Source: Prevotella illustrans (GTDB taxonomy: Bacteria > Bacteroidota > Bacteroidia > Bacteroidales > Bacteroidaceae). Taken from it: DNA of 64,000 nt. The position numbers were made by a program, and so were the translations under genes. Position 1 is the stretch's first letter, and the number at the start of each line of letters is the position of its first letter. Below are positions 16,923 to 25,523 of this stretch, one piece after another. The DNA is taken from positions 1-64,000 of the forward strand of contig NZ_JAERMS010000002.1 in NCBI RefSeq assembly GCF_017426725.1, written 5' to 3'. A model generated the notes under the pieces. The model was not told the DNA's origin and did no database searches. It was given only the letters and a program-made list of their open reading frames with translations.

Positions 16923-17735
16923 TTATTCTTGCACCAATCGATATGGTCCGGAAGGCAACTTGCGCTTCAGCACCTCAAGAACATAGTCGGGCCGAAGGTC
17001 TGCGCCCTGACTTGTCAAAATCTGTTCTATCGTCTTGAATGCCAATATAGGATGGTTGTTTTCTTCACTGAGATGACAAAGCCATATATGCTTGAGCTTA
17101 GAAGTAGCGTTCAAGGCTATGGCCTCACCACATGCTACATTGTTTAAGTGGCCGAAACCACTCGTAATTCGATCTCTCAAATACTGTGGGTAGGGGCCGT
17201 TTTTAAGCATTTCTACATCATGGTTGGCTTCTATGATCAGATAATCGGCACTGGCAATAAATGCTTTCATTTCATCTGTGACGTAGCCAATATCAGTCAT
17301 GATACAAAACTCAACATGATTCTTATATACAATATGATATCCTACATTATCAGAGCTGTCATGTGGTACCGTGAAAGCTGTGATGACAAAATCGCCCAAA
17401 ACGAAAGGAACGTTCGTGTCAATTGAATGGATATTGTGAGAAGGGACTTTTTTCTTAATGCTATAATTACCCTTTATGCCACTATGTACTTTTTTCGTAG
17501 CGTAAACGGGAATGTCGTATTCGGAACTGATATTACCTACACTTTTGATATGATCCGCGTGATCGTGTGTAATTAAAATATGATGAATGGAGCTTAAACT
17601 CAAGCCATAGTTTCTCATGTGTTTTTTAAGAACTCGTACTCCTACGCCCGCATCGATCAACAAACTGTCTGTTTCTGTATATAGTAAGTAGCAATTACCG
17701 CTACTGCCGCTTCCAAACGAAATAAAATTGAGCAT
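16923..17735 (-). CDS. YycJ/WalJ-like metallo-beta-lactamase-fold hydrolase, 270 aa
   Basis: A cytoplasmic metal-dependent hydrolase of the YycJ type. Members bind two metal ions and have been linked to nucleic acid cleavage and, in Firmicutes, to coordination of wall synthesis with replication. The metal motif THDHADH is at residues 56-62. Other ligands are in VPHDSSDNVGY near residue 125, IMTDIGY near residue 150, IIEANHD near residue 175, GHLNN and LCHLSEENN. The length is normal. A complete promoter lies 18 bases upstream. The physiological substrate is unknown. Confidence 0.88.
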   Translation of the reverse strand: MLNFISFGSGSSGNCYLLYTETDSLLIDAGVGVRVLKKHMRNYGLSLSSIHHILITHDHADHIKSVGNISSEYDIPVYATKKVHSGIKGNYSIKKKVPSHNIHSIDTNVPFVLGDFVITAFTVPHDSSDNVGYHIVYKNHVEFCIMTDIGYVTDEMKAFIASADYLIIEANHDVEMLKNGPYPQYLRDRITSGFGHLNNVACGEAIALNATSKLKHIWLCHLSEENNHPILAFKTIEQILTSQGADLRPDYVLEVLKRKLPSGPYRLVQE

Positions 17736-17752
17736 TATATCATTATTTCTTA

Positions 17753-17783
17753 CAAAAGTATAGATATTTCTTTAAATTACCAA
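17753..17783 (-). promoter_or_regulatory. Full promoter of the YycJ-like gene
   Basis: On the minus strand TTG (17781-17783), 20 bases, TACTTTTG (17753-17760). The ATG is 17 bases downstream. Confidence 0.75.
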
Positions 17784-17793
17784 GATTTTTAAA

Positions 17794-17801
17794 TACCTTT
17801 G
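17794..17801 (+). promoter_or_regulatory. -7 element of the lipoprotein-glycosyltransferase pair
   Basis: TACCTTTG, 19 bases before the ATG at 17821; divergent from and interleaved with the YycJ-like promoter. Confidence 0.6.
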
Positions 17802-17820
17802 TTAAGATAAGAATCAAATT

Positions 17821-18270
17821 ATGTTGTACAAGCAAAGTATATTTCTTTTCGCCTTGTTTGTTTTGGCAGTTTCATGCACCCATAGCTTTCACATGGACCA
17901 ACAGATGGAAACGCTGGATGGATTCGCGACATCCTATTTCAACTACGATTTCCGGACTGCGGCTAAGTTCTGTACGCCTGAGTCGGAAAAATGGTTGCGG
18001 TATGAAGCCAGTCAAATGAAAAAATCTGATGTCGAACGCTTGGTTGCAAAAAAATATGGTGCCAGTTATGTTGTCAATAGTATTGAAAAACAATCCGACA
18101 GCTTGTCTATTGCCACATTGGAAGTGTATGATTATTATATCAATGCGACGATAGATAGCATGGGACACGAGGAAAGCAAAATAACATTTATGATTCCGAT
18201 GTGTTATCAGGATAAGCAATGGCTGGTGACATTGAAGCGTCCACTGCGCCCTCGGCGCGTACAACGGTAA
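17821..18270 (+). CDS. Putative lipoprotein with an NTF2-like pattern, 149 aa
   Basis: I do not recognise a precise family. The signal peptide MLYKQSIFLFALFVLAVSCT has its lipobox cysteine at residue 19. The mature part begins with an amphipathic helix (MDQQMETLDGFATSYFNYDF) and then alternates short strands ending in DKQWLVTLKRPL. Its size and helix-then-strand order recall DUF4878/NTF2-like lipoproteins. It lies 8 bases before the glycosyltransferase gene, so the two are cotranscribed. Confidence 0.7.
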   Translation: MLYKQSIFLFALFVLAVSCTHSFHMDQQMETLDGFATSYFNYDFRTAAKFCTPESEKWLRYEASQMKKSDVERLVAKKYGASYVVNSIEKQSDSLSIATLEVYDYYINATIDSMGHEESKITFMIPMCYQDKQWLVTLKRPLRPRRVQR

Positions 18271-18278
18271 ACTGTTAA

Positions 18279-19196
18279 ATGAGATCCGAGCTTTCCATAT
18301 TAATACCTGTATTCAATGCAGCCTGCTTCGATTTGGTACGCACACTGCGTAATCAGTGCGAAGCGCTCTCGTTGCCGCGCTATGAAATTTGGGTGTTGGA
18401 CGATTGTTCAACGAGTACCGAACATATCCGGATTAATCAGTGCGTCAACGATTGGCCCCACTGCCACTTTGTCATGAATGAGCAGAATCTTGGTCGGGCT
18501 GCGACACGTAATAAATTAGCGTCCATGGCCTCTTTCAAGTGGCTGCTGTATATTGATGGCGATATGTCGATAGCCCATTCTGACTATATTCGACAATATA
18601 TGAATCAAGAAGAGAGTTGGACATTTGTATATGGAGGCTATAAGATAGGTGGCGATTTTCGTGAGAATTTGCGATGGAATTATGAAAAAAAATATGTAAG
18701 AGGCCTGCATCGTCTGCAAAAGCAAGGACTTTTTGCTCATAAGCAGTTTTGCTCATGCAATTTTCTGATAGAGAAGGAAATCCTTATTTGTCATCCTTTT
18801 GATGAGCATATTAAACAGTATGGTTATGAAGATTTGCTGTTTGCCGGCAATCTGTATTCAGCAAATATTCCCATATTCCTCTGTGATAATCCCGTCATAT
18901 TTTCTCATTTTGAATCGAATGAAGCCTTTATTCAAAAGACGGAAGAAGCATTGCGCAACTTAAAAACACACGAAAAAGACTTAAAGGATTACTCGTTGCT
19001 ACTAAAGATCGTTTGTCTTTTGGAAAAACTTGGGTTAAATATTCCGTTAGGAAATATGTTTAAAATGGGCCATAAGGCGATACGCCACGCGCTCATTAAC
19101 AAAAAGCCTAACTTATACTTATTGTATTGGTATAAGTTAGGCTATTATTTGTCATACAGTCTTTCGTTGCGGCATAGCAACAGTGTAACTGATTGA
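18279..19196 (+). CDS. Family 2 glycosyltransferase, 305 aa
   Basis: A GT-A transferase: LSILIPVFNAACF at the N-terminus, IWVLDDCSTS near residue 38, LGRAATRNKLA near residue 72, and the DxD site YIDGDMS near residue 92. The CSCNFLIEKE segment and an ED pair (YGYEDLLFAG, near residue 185) form the acceptor/base region seen in galactosyl/glucosaminyl GT2 enzymes. The gene end contains a perfect 14-bp inverted repeat (19105-19118 with 19130-19143). Downstream lies the 22-bp-spaced palindrome array. The donor and acceptor are unknown. Confidence 0.85.
   Translation: MRSELSILIPVFNAACFDLVRTLRNQCEALSLPRYEIWVLDDCSTSTEHIRINQCVNDWPHCHFVMNEQNLGRAATRNKLASMASFKWLLYIDGDMSIAHSDYIRQYMNQEESWTFVYGGYKIGGDFRENLRWNYEKKYVRGLHRLQKQGLFAHKQFCSCNFLIEKEILICHPFDEHIKQYGYEDLLFAGNLYSANIPIFLCDNPVIFSHFESNEAFIQKTEEALRNLKTHEKDLKDYSLLLKIVCLLEKLGLNIPLGNMFKMGHKAIRHALINKKPNLYLLYWYKLGYYLSYSLSLRHSNSVTD
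19105..19143. repeat. 14-bp perfect inverted repeat inside the 3' end of a CDS
   Basis: AGCCTAACTTATAC (19105-19118) and its exact reverse complement (19130-19143) flank an 11-base loop, about 50 bases before the stop of the glycosyltransferase gene. It codes the segment around KPNLYLLYWYKLGY. In RNA it would be a strong hairpin. A T-rich but interrupted stretch (ATTATTTGTC) follows on the plus strand. Confidence 0.8.
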
Positions 19197-19244
19197 TTTC
19201 AAGGAGATTACGTTTGCCTTTCAAAATGCGTGTCAATGGGCTTC

Positions 19245-19327
19245 TAAAAGGGCTGCTTTTAGCTCCTCAAAGCTATGCTTTTAGCCTCTAAAAGGGCTGC
19301 TTTTGGCGTGTAAAAGCATAGCTTTTA
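19245..19327. repeat. Four palindromic units at exact 22-bp spacing
   Basis: Units begin at 19245 (TAAAAGGGCTGCTTTTA), 19267 (TCAAAGCTATGCTTTTA), 19289 (TAAAAGGGCTGCTTTT) and 19311 (TAAAAGCATAGCTTTTA). Each is an imperfect palindrome with AAAAG/CTTTT arms, and the centres alternate between GGGCTGC and GCTATGC/GCATAGC. Spacing is exactly 22 bp. The array fills the gap between the converging glycosyltransferase and uvrA genes. The same unit types recur at 42219-42323. Confidence 0.9.
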
Positions 19328-19337
19328 AAAAGCAAAC

Positions 19338-22196
19338 TCAAAGTTTGGCTTTCAGGAACTTTCCTGTGATACTGTTTGGACATTGAGCAAGTTCTTCCGG
19401 CCGGCCACAAAACACCAGATTTCCTCCCTTATCTCCACCGTCAGGACCTAAATCAATAATCCAGTCCGCACATTTGATAACATCCATATTATGCTCTACG
19501 ATGAGGATGGAATGTCCATGGGCAATTAGCGTATTAAATGCTGCCAGCAGTTTATTGATGTCATGGAAATGCAAGCCGGTTGTTGGTTCATCAAAAATAA
19601 ACCAAGTGGGCTCCTGGCGTTCCTGTCCAATAAAGTAGGCAAGTTTGACACGCTGGTTTTCACCGCCTGACAATGTACTTGAGTTTTGCCCCATTTTGAT
19701 ATATCCAAGTCCGACATCTTGAAGTGGTTTGAGCTTGTTGACAATCGCTTTTTGCTTATGCTGCATAAAAAACTCTATCGCTTCATCGATGGTCATCTCC
19801 AGAATATCAAAGATATTTTTATCATGAAATCTGACGTCTAAGACGTCTTGCTTGAAACGCTGACCGTGACAGGATTCACAAGTGAGAACCAAATCGGCCA
19901 TGAACTGCATCTCGACATTGATTACGCCCGCTCCCTTGCATTCCTCGCAGCGTCCTCCTTCTGCATTGAACGAAAAATATTGTGGCGTGAATCCTAATTG
20001 CTTTGCAAGCGGCTGTTCTGCATAAAGTTGGCGAATCAAGTCGTAGGCTTTCACATAGGTAGCGGGATTGGAACGCGTACTTTTCCCGATCAAATTTTGA
20101 TCTACAAATTCAACATGTTGAATGAGAGACAGGTCGCCCGTAAGTGACACGTATTCCCCAGGCAGTTCGGCTCCCTCGTCAAGATGACGCTTCAAAGCAG
20201 GGTAAAGAATGCCTTTGACCAAGCTCGATTTTCCCGACCCGGAAACTCCGGTAACAACTGTCATCACATTGAGTGGAAAGCTAACGTCAATTCCTTTTAG
20301 ATTATTCATTCGGCAGCCTTTCAATGTGATGGAGTTATTCCATGCACGACGTGATGACGGAAGGGCTATCTGAAGGTTTCCGGCAAGATACTGAATAGTA
20401 TAGCTATCAGGAAATAATGCCGGCAAATCTGTTTTTTCTTTTAAACTGTCAACCAGTCTTCCTGAATAGACCACTTCGCCCCCCAATTTTCCGGCATTAG
20501 GACCTATATCGATAAGATAGTCAGAAGCACGCAAAATCTCTTCATCATGTTCTACGACAATAACGGTATTGCCGATATCTCTCAACTTCCTAAGTACCTG
20601 AATTAACCGCTCGGTATCACGACTATGTAAACCAATACTTGGCTCATCAAGGATATAGAGTGAACCGACCAAAGAACTTCCCAAAGAGGTAGTAAGGTTT
20701 ATGCGCTGGCTTTCGCCACCACTCAATGTACTGCTCAAGCGATTAAGGGTAAGATAACCAAGTCCCACGTCCAAAAGAAAATCAAGACGGCTGTTTATCT
20801 CTGTCAGAAGGCGTTTGCCAATTTCAGAATCACGCTGATCGAGTTCAAGTCTTTTGAACCAGTTATTTAGATTGGCAACAGGCATTTGTACCAAATCAGC
20901 TATGTTCATACCATTGATTTTTACCCAAAGGGCTTCTTTTTTCAACTTTGTGCCATGACAGTCAGGACAGAGCATTTTGCCACGATAACGGCTCATCAGA
21001 ACTCTATACTGAATCTTGTATTGATTTTCTTTCACCATTTGGAAGAAAGAATCAATGCAGATCTTATCGTGTATGTCAGATTTCTGCTCAGAAGGGAGTC
21101 CGTGCCATAACCAGTCCTTATGCGTCTTGGATAATTTATAGTATGGTTCAAAGATCGGGAAGTTGTCGCTGACAGCTCGTCGGCAAAATTCTTCGTTCCA
21201 AACTTTAAGTTTTTCACCATGCCAACACTGTACGCAACCTTCATGGACACTCAAAGATGTATTTGGAATAACTAATCTATCGTCTATACCGATAACATTT
21301 CCAAAGCCTTCACAGGTGGGACAAGCACCGGCAGGACTGTTGAAGGAAAACATATTCTCATTGGGTTCTTCAAAGCGAATTCCGTCTGCTTCAAAACTTG
21401 TTGAAAAGTCATAAGATATTTTTGAAGGTAAGAACATCAGCCTTAATTTTCCATCTCCCTCATAAAAGGCTGTTTCAGCAGAGTCATAGATACGGTTAAG
21501 TGTGTCTTTCTCGTTAGATACACTCAAACGATCGATGACTAAATAGGGGCTGACAGGGTGTTCTGGCAATAAAGTCGCGTTTGAATTCCGTGAAGTTTTA
21601 TCTTCCAACTGAGAGATATAATCATCAATACGAAATATTTCACCGTTAGAAAACAATCTTGTATAACCTTCCTGATAAGACATCTTGAGTTGCTCCGGCA
21701 ATGTTCGTTTTGCGGAAATGCGTAAGGGAGCAAGTATGAGAAATTTAGTACCGACACTATATTGCGAAATAACTTTCAAAACATCTTCGACAGAATGCTT
21801 TTTTACCTCTTCTCCACTAATTGGTGAAAATGTCTTGCCAATACGTGCGAATAGAAGGCGCAAATAGTCATATATCTCAGTTGTAGTACCAACAGTAGAA
21901 CGAGGATTGCGTGAAATAACCTTTTGCTCGATTGCGATTGCCGGAGGTAGACCTGTTATAAAATCACATTCCGGCTTTTTCATTCGTCCCAGAAACTGCC
22001 GAGCGTAAGCAGATAAGCTTTCTACATAACGACGTTGCCCCTCTGAATATAAAGTGTCAAAGGCTAAACTCGACTTGCCGGAGCCTGATACACCAGAAAT
22101 TGTTATGAAATTATTTCGTGGAATTTTAAGTGAAATATTCTTTAAATTATTGACTCGTGCCCCTCTTATATTTATAAAAGACTGATTCTCTGACAT
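19338..22196 (-). CDS. uvrA: UvrA, excinuclease ABC subunit A, 952 aa
   Basis: The damage-recognition ATPase of nucleotide excision repair. I start it at MSENQSFINIRGARVNNLKN (22196), where the family begins; an in-frame ATG at 22253 would add 19 non-conserved residues. The first Walker A GVSGSGKSS is near residue 35, the first zinc module CPTCEGFG and CPDCHGTK follow, then the signature LSGGESQRINL near residue 495. The second half has GVSGSGKSSLVKG near residue 625, the zinc module CEECKGAG/CESCHGQRF and LSGGENQRVKLA. Full length, all motifs intact. No linked uvrB. Confidence 0.97.
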   Translation of the reverse strand: MSENQSFINIRGARVNNLKNISLKIPRNNFITISGVSGSGKSSLAFDTLYSEGQRRYVESLSAYARQFLGRMKKPECDFITGLPPAIAIEQKVISRNPRSTVGTTTEIYDYLRLLFARIGKTFSPISGEEVKKHSVEDVLKVISQYSVGTKFLILAPLRISAKRTLPEQLKMSYQEGYTRLFSNGEIFRIDDYISQLEDKTSRNSNATLLPEHPVSPYLVIDRLSVSNEKDTLNRIYDSAETAFYEGDGKLRLMFLPSKISYDFSTSFEADGIRFEEPNENMFSFNSPAGACPTCEGFGNVIGIDDRLVIPNTSLSVHEGCVQCWHGEKLKVWNEEFCRRAVSDNFPIFEPYYKLSKTHKDWLWHGLPSEQKSDIHDKICIDSFFQMVKENQYKIQYRVLMSRYRGKMLCPDCHGTKLKKEALWVKINGMNIADLVQMPVANLNNWFKRLELDQRDSEIGKRLLTEINSRLDFLLDVGLGYLTLNRLSSTLSGGESQRINLTTSLGSSLVGSLYILDEPSIGLHSRDTERLIQVLRKLRDIGNTVIVVEHDEEILRASDYLIDIGPNAGKLGGEVVYSGRLVDSLKEKTDLPALFPDSYTIQYLAGNLQIALPSSRRAWNNSITLKGCRMNNLKGIDVSFPLNVMTVVTGVSGSGKSSLVKGILYPALKRHLDEGAELPGEYVSLTGDLSLIQHVEFVDQNLIGKSTRSNPATYVKAYDLIRQLYAEQPLAKQLGFTPQYFSFNAEGGRCEECKGAGVINVEMQFMADLVLTCESCHGQRFKQDVLDVRFHDKNIFDILEMTIDEAIEFFMQHKQKAIVNKLKPLQDVGLGYIKMGQNSSTLSGGENQRVKLAYFIGQERQEPTWFIFDEPTTGLHFHDINKLLAAFNTLIAHGHSILIVEHNMDVIKCADWIIDLGPDGGDKGGNLVFCGRPEELAQCPNSITGKFLKAKL

Positions 22197-22298
22197 ACGA
22201 TAATTCCAAGATATATATGAAAATAGTCTGACGCCGGATATTTGAAAGCTCAACGAAGCAGCGATACTCAGACTCTATTTATGCAAATGCAATGAAAT

Positions 22299-22336
22299 GG
22301 GGCACATCAAAAGACAATATATATTTGATGTGCCCC
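22299..22336 (-). terminator. Terminator after rpiB
   Basis: A 13-bp perfect stem (22299-22311 with 22324-22336, GGGGCACATCAAA arms) and 12-base loop, 24 bases after the rpiB stop. The T-tract on the minus strand is weak (ATTTCATT), so it may act partly as an mRNA-stabilising hairpin. Confidence 0.65.
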
Positions 22337-22359
22337 CAATTTATGGTAGGTAAGTAAAA

Positions 22360-22806
22360 CTATTTTGCGGTGAAAGGTATTTTCTTAATACGTCTTTCAT
22401 GACGTCCACCTTCAAAAGTTGCTTTAAAGAATTCGTCCATAATGCCTTCGGCTGTACGATTATCTATAAAGCGCCCGGGCATAACCAAGATATTCGCATC
22501 ATTATGTTGACGAATCAATTCAGCCAAATCCTTGTTCCATACTAATCCCGCACGGACACCTTGATGCTTGTTAAGGGTTATCACCATCCCTTCACCACTT
22601 CCACAAATAGCAATACCGGGGTAGACTTCACCCGACTCAACAGCTTCTGCCAAAGGATGGGCAAAATCCGGATAATCTACACTCTCATCACTATAAGTGC
22701 CAAAATCTTTTATTGGATAACCCTTCTTCTCAAGGTAGTCAAGAACAAATTGTTTCAATGGAAATCCTGCGTGATCGCAGGCAAGTCCAACTGTTTTAAT
22801 TTCCAT
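22360..22806 (-). CDS. rpiB: Ribose-5-phosphate isomerase B, 148 aa
   Basis: It interconverts ribose 5-phosphate and ribulose 5-phosphate. The LacA/RpiB fold is clear: GLACDHAGFPLKQ at residues 7-19 and the active-site cysteine in IAICGSGEGM near residue 70, followed by NKHQGVRAGLVWN and the conserved NANILVMPGR-like stretch (NDANILVMPGR). The length is normal. It follows tkt by 86 bases on the same strand, so the two non-oxidative pentose phosphate genes probably form one unit, ending at the hairpin at 22299-22336. Confidence 0.95.
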   Translation of the reverse strand: MEIKTVGLACDHAGFPLKQFVLDYLEKKGYPIKDFGTYSDESVDYPDFAHPLAEAVESGEVYPGIAICGSGEGMVITLNKHQGVRAGLVWNKDLAELIRQHNDANILVMPGRFIDNRTAEGIMDEFFKATFEGGRHERRIKKIPFTAK

Positions 22807-22892
22807 AGGCTCTTACAAATTTATGGTTAATATTTTTATGTGAATTGTTAACTGCTTGCTTTAATTTATGTTACAAAAGCAATGTCCTGCTA

Positions 22893-24917
22893 TTACAGAC
22901 CTAAGAACGCTTTTACTTGCTTGTAAACATTCTCGCCGGTATAACCCAATTTTTCGTTTAATACTTTAAATGGTGCGGAGAATCCAAATGAAGTTAATCC
23001 GTATATACAAGACTTACTTCCAATGCCGACGAGCCCTTCAAGTGTTACAGGAAGACCTGCTGTCAACCCAAATTTCTTGACGTCTTCGGGAAGTACTTCT
23101 TGTTGATAAGACTTTGGTTGTCTACAGAACAATCCTTCAGAGGGACAACTTACAACACGAACTTTAATTTTATCTTGTCGTAAAAGTTTAGCGCCCGCTT
23201 CAAGAGTTGAGACTTCAGAGCCGCTTGCGACTAAGATAATATCAGGATTATCATCACTGCCGGCGACAATATACGCCCCTCGTGCCACATTGGCATAATC
23301 ATTGCCAACGGGTAATTGGTCAATATTTTGCCGTGACAAAATAAATGCTGTGGGGGTATCTACATTGTTCATTCCAATCTTCCAGCATTCAGTCGTCTCA
23401 TTTGCATCCGCAGGACGGAAAACCCTCACGCTATCCAATCCATGATGATTCTTTAACTTCTCCATTAATCGGATTTGGGCTTCTTGCTCCACGGGTTCAT
23501 GAGTAGGACCGTCTTCTCCAACTCTGAAAGAGTCGTGACTCCAAATAAACTTTACAGGGATTTGCATTAATGCGGCCATTCGGATGGCAGGCTTCATATA
23601 ATCAGAGAAAACAAAGAATGTTCCCATTGCCGCAATGACACCACCATGCAACATCATGCCGATACACATGCAAGCCATTGCCAGTTCTGAGACTCCTGCT
23701 TGGAAGAAAGCTCCGCTAAAATCACCTTTTGTCAAGGATGTTGTTTGCTTTAAGAAACCATCTGTCTTATCAGAATTTGATAAGTCCGCACTGGCACAAA
23801 TCATATTGGGAACTTGCTGTGCCAGCGTTTTCAAGCATTCTGCGCTTGCTGCCCGCGTTGAATCACCGGCTTTTTGCTCCACCTTGCTCCAATCAATGAT
23901 GGGAGCCTTACCAGAAAACCATTGATCTTTCTGTTTTGCCAAGTTCGGATTTGCCTGTGCCCAACTTTCTTCAGCCTTACGTCGTTCTGCAACGATAGCT
24001 TTAAGTTCAGAACGACGTCGTTCATAAAGTTGCTTTACATCCTCAAATATAACAAAAGGATTTGTTGGATCACCTCCAAGATTCTTGATAGTATTGATAT
24101 AGGCTTGACCTCCGAGTGGTGCGCCATGCGTTTTTATACTATGCTCGTAACTTGTTCCGTCCTCTTTTAGTGCGCCTTTACCCATCGTTGTATTTCCAAT
24201 GATGAGCGTTGGTCTGCTTTTTTCTTTTTGAGCAGCGCTGATAGCTTGGCTTATTTCTTCGGGATCATTACCGTTGATGGTAAGGACATTCCAATTCCAA
24301 GCTCGATACTTAGCCGCAGTATCCTCCGTCATGACAACACCACATTCAGTAGACAGCTGAATATCATTTGAATCATAGAACATGATCAGATTATTCAGCC
24401 CGAGCGTACCGGCGAGACGACCTACACCTTGTGATATTTCCTCCTGAATACCTCCATCAGAAATATAGGCGTATATCTTATGTTGCATAACGGTCTTCCC
24501 CAATCTTGCTTCCAAGAATTTCTCCGCAATAGCCGCGCCGGCAGCAAAAGCATGCCCTTGCCCCAAAGGACCGGAAGTGTTTTCTATACCTCTTGCAATG
24601 TCACGCTCAGGATGGCCGGGAGTGGGAGACCCCCATTGTCTAAACTGCTGTAACTCGGCAAGAGAAAATTTACCTTGTAAGGCTAAGGCAGAATATAACA
24701 TTGGCGACATATGCCCGGGATCAAGATAAAAACGATCTCGGCCACTCCATGTTGGATCTTCAGGATCATAAACCAGAAACTTCGCAAATAATATATTTAT
24801 AAAATCAGCACCGCCCATCGCACCTCCAGGATGCCCGGACTTAGCCTTCTCAACCATAGAAGCAGCTAAAATGCGTATGTTATCTGCTGCAAGATTCATT
24901 AGTGTTGTACTTTCCAT
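22893..24917 (-). CDS. tkt: Transketolase, 674 aa
   Basis: A thiamine-diphosphate and Mg-dependent enzyme moving two-carbon units in the pentose phosphate pathway. Full-length family member: KSGHPGGAMGGADF near residue 26, GPLGQGHAFAAG near residue 116, the ThDP motif YISDGGIQEEISQG (GDG variant SDGGxxE) near residue 152, then the pyrimidine domain with SHDSFRVGEDGPTHEPVEQ near residue 465 and the C-terminal transketolase domain (SGSEVSTLEAG, CPSEGLF). A full promoter (24950-24980) lies upstream, and rpiB follows. Confidence 0.96.
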   Translation of the reverse strand: MESTTLMNLAADNIRILAASMVEKAKSGHPGGAMGGADFINILFAKFLVYDPEDPTWSGRDRFYLDPGHMSPMLYSALALQGKFSLAELQQFRQWGSPTPGHPERDIARGIENTSGPLGQGHAFAAGAAIAEKFLEARLGKTVMQHKIYAYISDGGIQEEISQGVGRLAGTLGLNNLIMFYDSNDIQLSTECGVVMTEDTAAKYRAWNWNVLTINGNDPEEISQAISAAQKEKSRPTLIIGNTTMGKGALKEDGTSYEHSIKTHGAPLGGQAYINTIKNLGGDPTNPFVIFEDVKQLYERRRSELKAIVAERRKAEESWAQANPNLAKQKDQWFSGKAPIIDWSKVEQKAGDSTRAASAECLKTLAQQVPNMICASADLSNSDKTDGFLKQTTSLTKGDFSGAFFQAGVSELAMACMCIGMMLHGGVIAAMGTFFVFSDYMKPAIRMAALMQIPVKFIWSHDSFRVGEDGPTHEPVEQEAQIRLMEKLKNHHGLDSVRVFRPADANETTECWKIGMNNVDTPTAFILSRQNIDQLPVGNDYANVARGAYIVAGSDDNPDIILVASGSEVSTLEAGAKLLRQDKIKVRVVSCPSEGLFCRQPKSYQQEVLPEDVKKFGLTAGLPVTLEGLVGIGSKSCIYGLTSFGFSAPFKVLNEKLGYTGENVYKQVKAFLGL

Positions 24918-24949
24918 TGCTATAAAAAAGAGGTTATAACTTAATATTG

Positions 24950-24980
24950 CAAATATACTATTTATTATTTATAAACCCAA
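24950..24980 (-). promoter_or_regulatory. Full promoter of tkt-rpiB
   Basis: On the minus strand TTG (24978-24980), 20 bases, TATATTTG (24950-24957); ATG 32 bases downstream. Between here and 25138 I see no further feature. Confidence 0.75.
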
Positions 24981-25138
24981 CTGATTTCTTTAGTTATTTG
25001 TTGATTAGATAGCAATTTCGTGCATCAAACTCTTGATTCTCTTTAATATTAACATAGATTCACGCTGACGATACCCACAGGAGTACCATTTTGTTCGGTT
25101 CGGAATAAGTATTCTAAAATTAGCCGTGTTTAATGTTC

Positions 25139-25198
25139 GATTGCCAAGGCAGAACGTGATAAATAATGGCTTGCTTATCACGTTCCGCCTTGGCAATC
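25139..25198. repeat. Long hairpin: 24-bp inverted repeat
   Basis: Arms 25139-25162 and 25175-25198 are 24 bases each with a 12-base loop. They differ at one position. In plus-strand RNA this is an A/C mismatch; in minus-strand RNA it is a G-U wobble, so the minus-strand RNA pairs along all 24 positions. It directly precedes the 41-bp repeat array and shares the GCCTTGGC core with it. It could be the end structure of a small non-autonomous element. Confidence 0.9.
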
Positions 25199-25208
25199 AA
25201 GCTTTGGC

Positions 25209-25454
25209 GTTTGCTCGGGTTGAGCAAGTCTGCCGTCATTTGCCTTGGCGTTTGCCGAGCTCCGGCATTTAACACCTGTTATACCTTGGCGTTTGCCGAG
25301 CTCCGGCATTTAACACCTGTTATACCTTGGCGTTTGCCGAGCTCCGGCAAATCTGCCGTCATTTGCCGTGACGGTTGCCGAGCTTCGGCAAGTCTGCCGT
25401 CATTTGCCGTGACGTTTGCCGAGCTTCGGCAAGTCTGCCGTCCATTATCGCGAC
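25209..25454. repeat. Tandem array of six 41-bp palindromic repeats
   Basis: Six head-to-tail units of exactly 41 bp start at 25209, 25250, 25291, 25332, 25373 and 25414. Units 4-6 contain TTGCCGAGCTTCGGCAA or the CTC variant; units 2-3 have TGCCGAGCTCCGGCA; unit 1 has TTGCTCGGGTTGAGCAA. The sequence of the arms changes between units, yet the palindrome is kept in each. The array lies between the galM-gluP terminator and the tkt promoter. Units abut directly, so there are no spacers as in CRISPR. Confidence 0.95.
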
Positions 25455-25462
25455 AGAAGAGC

Positions 25463-25503
25463 ACAAAAAAGCCTCTTGCGCATCATAAATACACAAGAGG
25501 CTT
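25463..25503 (-). terminator. Terminator of galM-gluP
   Basis: GCCTCTTG (25471-25478) pairs with CAAGAGGC (25494-25501) across a 15-base loop, extended by flanking A/T pairs, and is followed on the minus strand by TTTTTTG. It begins about 20 bases past the gluP stop. Confidence 0.85.
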
Positions 25504-25523
25504 CTTGTTTCCTTTATTATATA

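Noticed and set aside
25139-25198. Insertion sequence or MITE
   Set aside because: There is a long inverted repeat but no transposase and no target-site duplication that I can identify, so I list it only as a hairpin.
25209-25454. CRISPR array
   Set aside because: Units abut with no unique spacers, each unit is internally palindromic, and there are no cas genes in the window.
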